Assembly: GCA_016463365.1 (NCBI GenBank)
Contig: JAEMRJ010000136.1
Location: 1 to 5,497, forward strand
DNA: 5,497 nt
From: Thermoleophilaceae bacterium
GTDB taxonomy: Bacteria > Actinomycetota > Thermoleophilia > Solirubrobacterales > JACPNS01
Direction of reading: 5' to 3'
Shown here: piece after piece, positions 4,782 through 5,497 of the stretch
How the letters are laid out: the number at the start of each line of letters is the position of its first letter
Position numbering within the stretch: the first letter of the stretch is position 1
Position numbers and translations under genes: made by a program
The notes under the pieces: generated by a model
Told to the model about the DNA's origin: nothing
The model's database searches: none
What the model saw: the letters and a program-made list of their open reading frames with translations, nothing else

Positions 4782-5497
4782 GAACACCGCCAAGGGCAAG
4801 TGGGTCGTCGCGGCGACCGTGCTCGGCTCGTCGTTGGTGTTCCTCGACGGAACCGTGGTGAACGTCGCGTTGCCGACGATCGGCAGTGAATTCGACGCGG
4901 GCATCACTGAGCTGCAGTGGGTCCTCAACAGCTATCTGCTTGCGCTAGCCGCGTTGATTCTGCTCGGTGGATCGCTTGGGGACCGGTTTGGACGCAAGCG
5001 CATATTCATCATCGGGGCAGTCTGGTTCACCGTTGCGTCAGTTCTTTGCGGGCTGGCGCCGAACGTCGAATGGCTGATCGCGGGTCGAGCACTGCAGGGC
5101 GTCGGCGGCGCGCTGCTCGCTCCGGGCAGCCTCGCGATTCTCGAGGCGAGCTTTGCGCGCGAGGATCGCGGGCGGGCCATTGGGATCTGGTCGGGCCTCG
5201 CCGGCGTCTCGATCGCGATCGGGCCGCCGCTTGGCGGCTATTTGATCGACGCGGTCAGTTGGCGCGCAGTGTTCTTTCTGAACATCCCGCTGGGGATCGC
5301 CGTCGTGTTGGTGTCGCTGCGGCACATTCCCGAGTCGCGCGACGAATCACTTGTCGGCGAAATCGACTACGCCGGTGCTGGTCTTGCAGTCCTTGCGCTC
5401 GGCGGGATCTCCTGGGCGCTGATCGAAGGCCCCGGGCGAGGGTTCGGCGCGCCCGAGGGAGTCGCCGCCCTCGCCGCCGGCCTGGTCGCCACCGCGC
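4768..5497 (+). CDS. DHA2 (EmrB/QacA-type, 14-helix) MFS exporter, 3' end off window
   Basis: Proton-driven inner-membrane exporter; the first 243 codons are visible and open to the edge, about half of a usual 470-520-residue protein. Visible signatures: FLDGTVVNVALP (25-36) with the membrane-embedded acidic residue D27, typical of DHA2 proteins; ELQWVLNSYLL (48-58); motif A GGSLGDRFGRKR (67-78); RALQGVGGALLAPGSLAIL in helix 4 (motif B type); and IGPPLGGYLID in helix 5 (motif C antiporter type). Seven hydrophobic helices can be read (about 12-31, 52-70, 79-97, then WLIAGRALQ onward, AIGIWSGLAG, WRAVFFLNIPLGIAVVLVSL and DYAGAGLAVLALGG), and an eighth begins at the edge. GTG at 4768 is the first sensible start after the in-frame stop at 4756; GAGG is only 2 bases upstream. 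It lies 21 bp after the LprG-like lipoprotein, which suggests an lprG-p55-like lipid export pair, but drug or small-molecule efflux cannot be excluded from half a protein. Confidence 0.92.
   Translation, partial: MPLRLNTAKGKWVVAATVLGSSLVFLDGTVVNVALPTIGSEFDAGITELQWVLNSYLLALAALILLGGSLGDRFGRKRIFIIGAVWFTVASVLCGLAPNVEWLIAGRALQGVGGALLAPGSLAILEASFAREDRGRAIGIWSGLAGVSIAIGPPLGGYLIDAVSWRAVFFLNIPLGIAVVLVSLRHIPESRDESLVGEIDYAGAGLAVLALGGISWALIEGPGRGFGAPEGVAALAAGLVATA

Overview
The window looks like a piece of a high-GC actinobacterial chromosome. GTG starts are frequent, third positions are mostly G or C, and genes are packed tightly with a few 4-21 bp junctions. The protein flavour (a single-domain PurE, an aldo/keto reductase with the GAVGHDFY signature, alanine-rich lipoproteins) reminds me of Thermoleophilia/Solirubrobacterales. 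That placement is an impression from sequence style, not a computed result. There is no sign of rRNA, tRNA, CRISPR, insertion sequences or phage genes.

Layout. (1) Bases 1-505, minus strand: purE, the N5-CAIR mutase of purine synthesis, cut at its 3' end by the window edge. (2) Only 18 bp away and diverging from it, a plus-strand pair: a secreted cupredoxin lipoprotein with a full type-1 copper ligand set, overlapped by 4 bp (GTGA) by a two-domain GNAT acetyltransferase. A strong hairpin terminator starts on the last base of the acetyltransferase stop codon. (3) Bases 1817-1962 form an unusual AT-richer leader. It has two stem-loops and a possible 33-codon ORF with a purine-rich ribosome-binding site, and ends 2 bp before the next gene. 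(4) A plus-strand cluster follows: an SRAP/YedK-HMCES-type protein that caps abasic sites in DNA; 6 bp later an aldo/keto reductase lacking the usual catalytic lysine; 45 bp later an LprG/LppX-like lipoprotein; 21 bp later a DHA2-type (14-helix) MFS exporter that runs off the right edge.

How the genes may work together. purE is housekeeping. The cupredoxin and acetyltransferase are one transcription unit, joined by translational coupling. The lipoprotein followed by a DHA2 exporter has the same gene order and protein types as the mycobacterial lprG-p55 (Rv1411c-Rv1410c) module, which moves lipids across the cell envelope. This is the most interesting functional reading of the window. The second most interesting feature is the structured leader with the small ORF in front of the SRAP gene, where a hairpin would bury the small ORF's start codon. 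SRAP and the reductase may share transcripts with the exporter pair, since no convincing terminator separates them, but the link between DNA-damage capping and envelope export is unproven.
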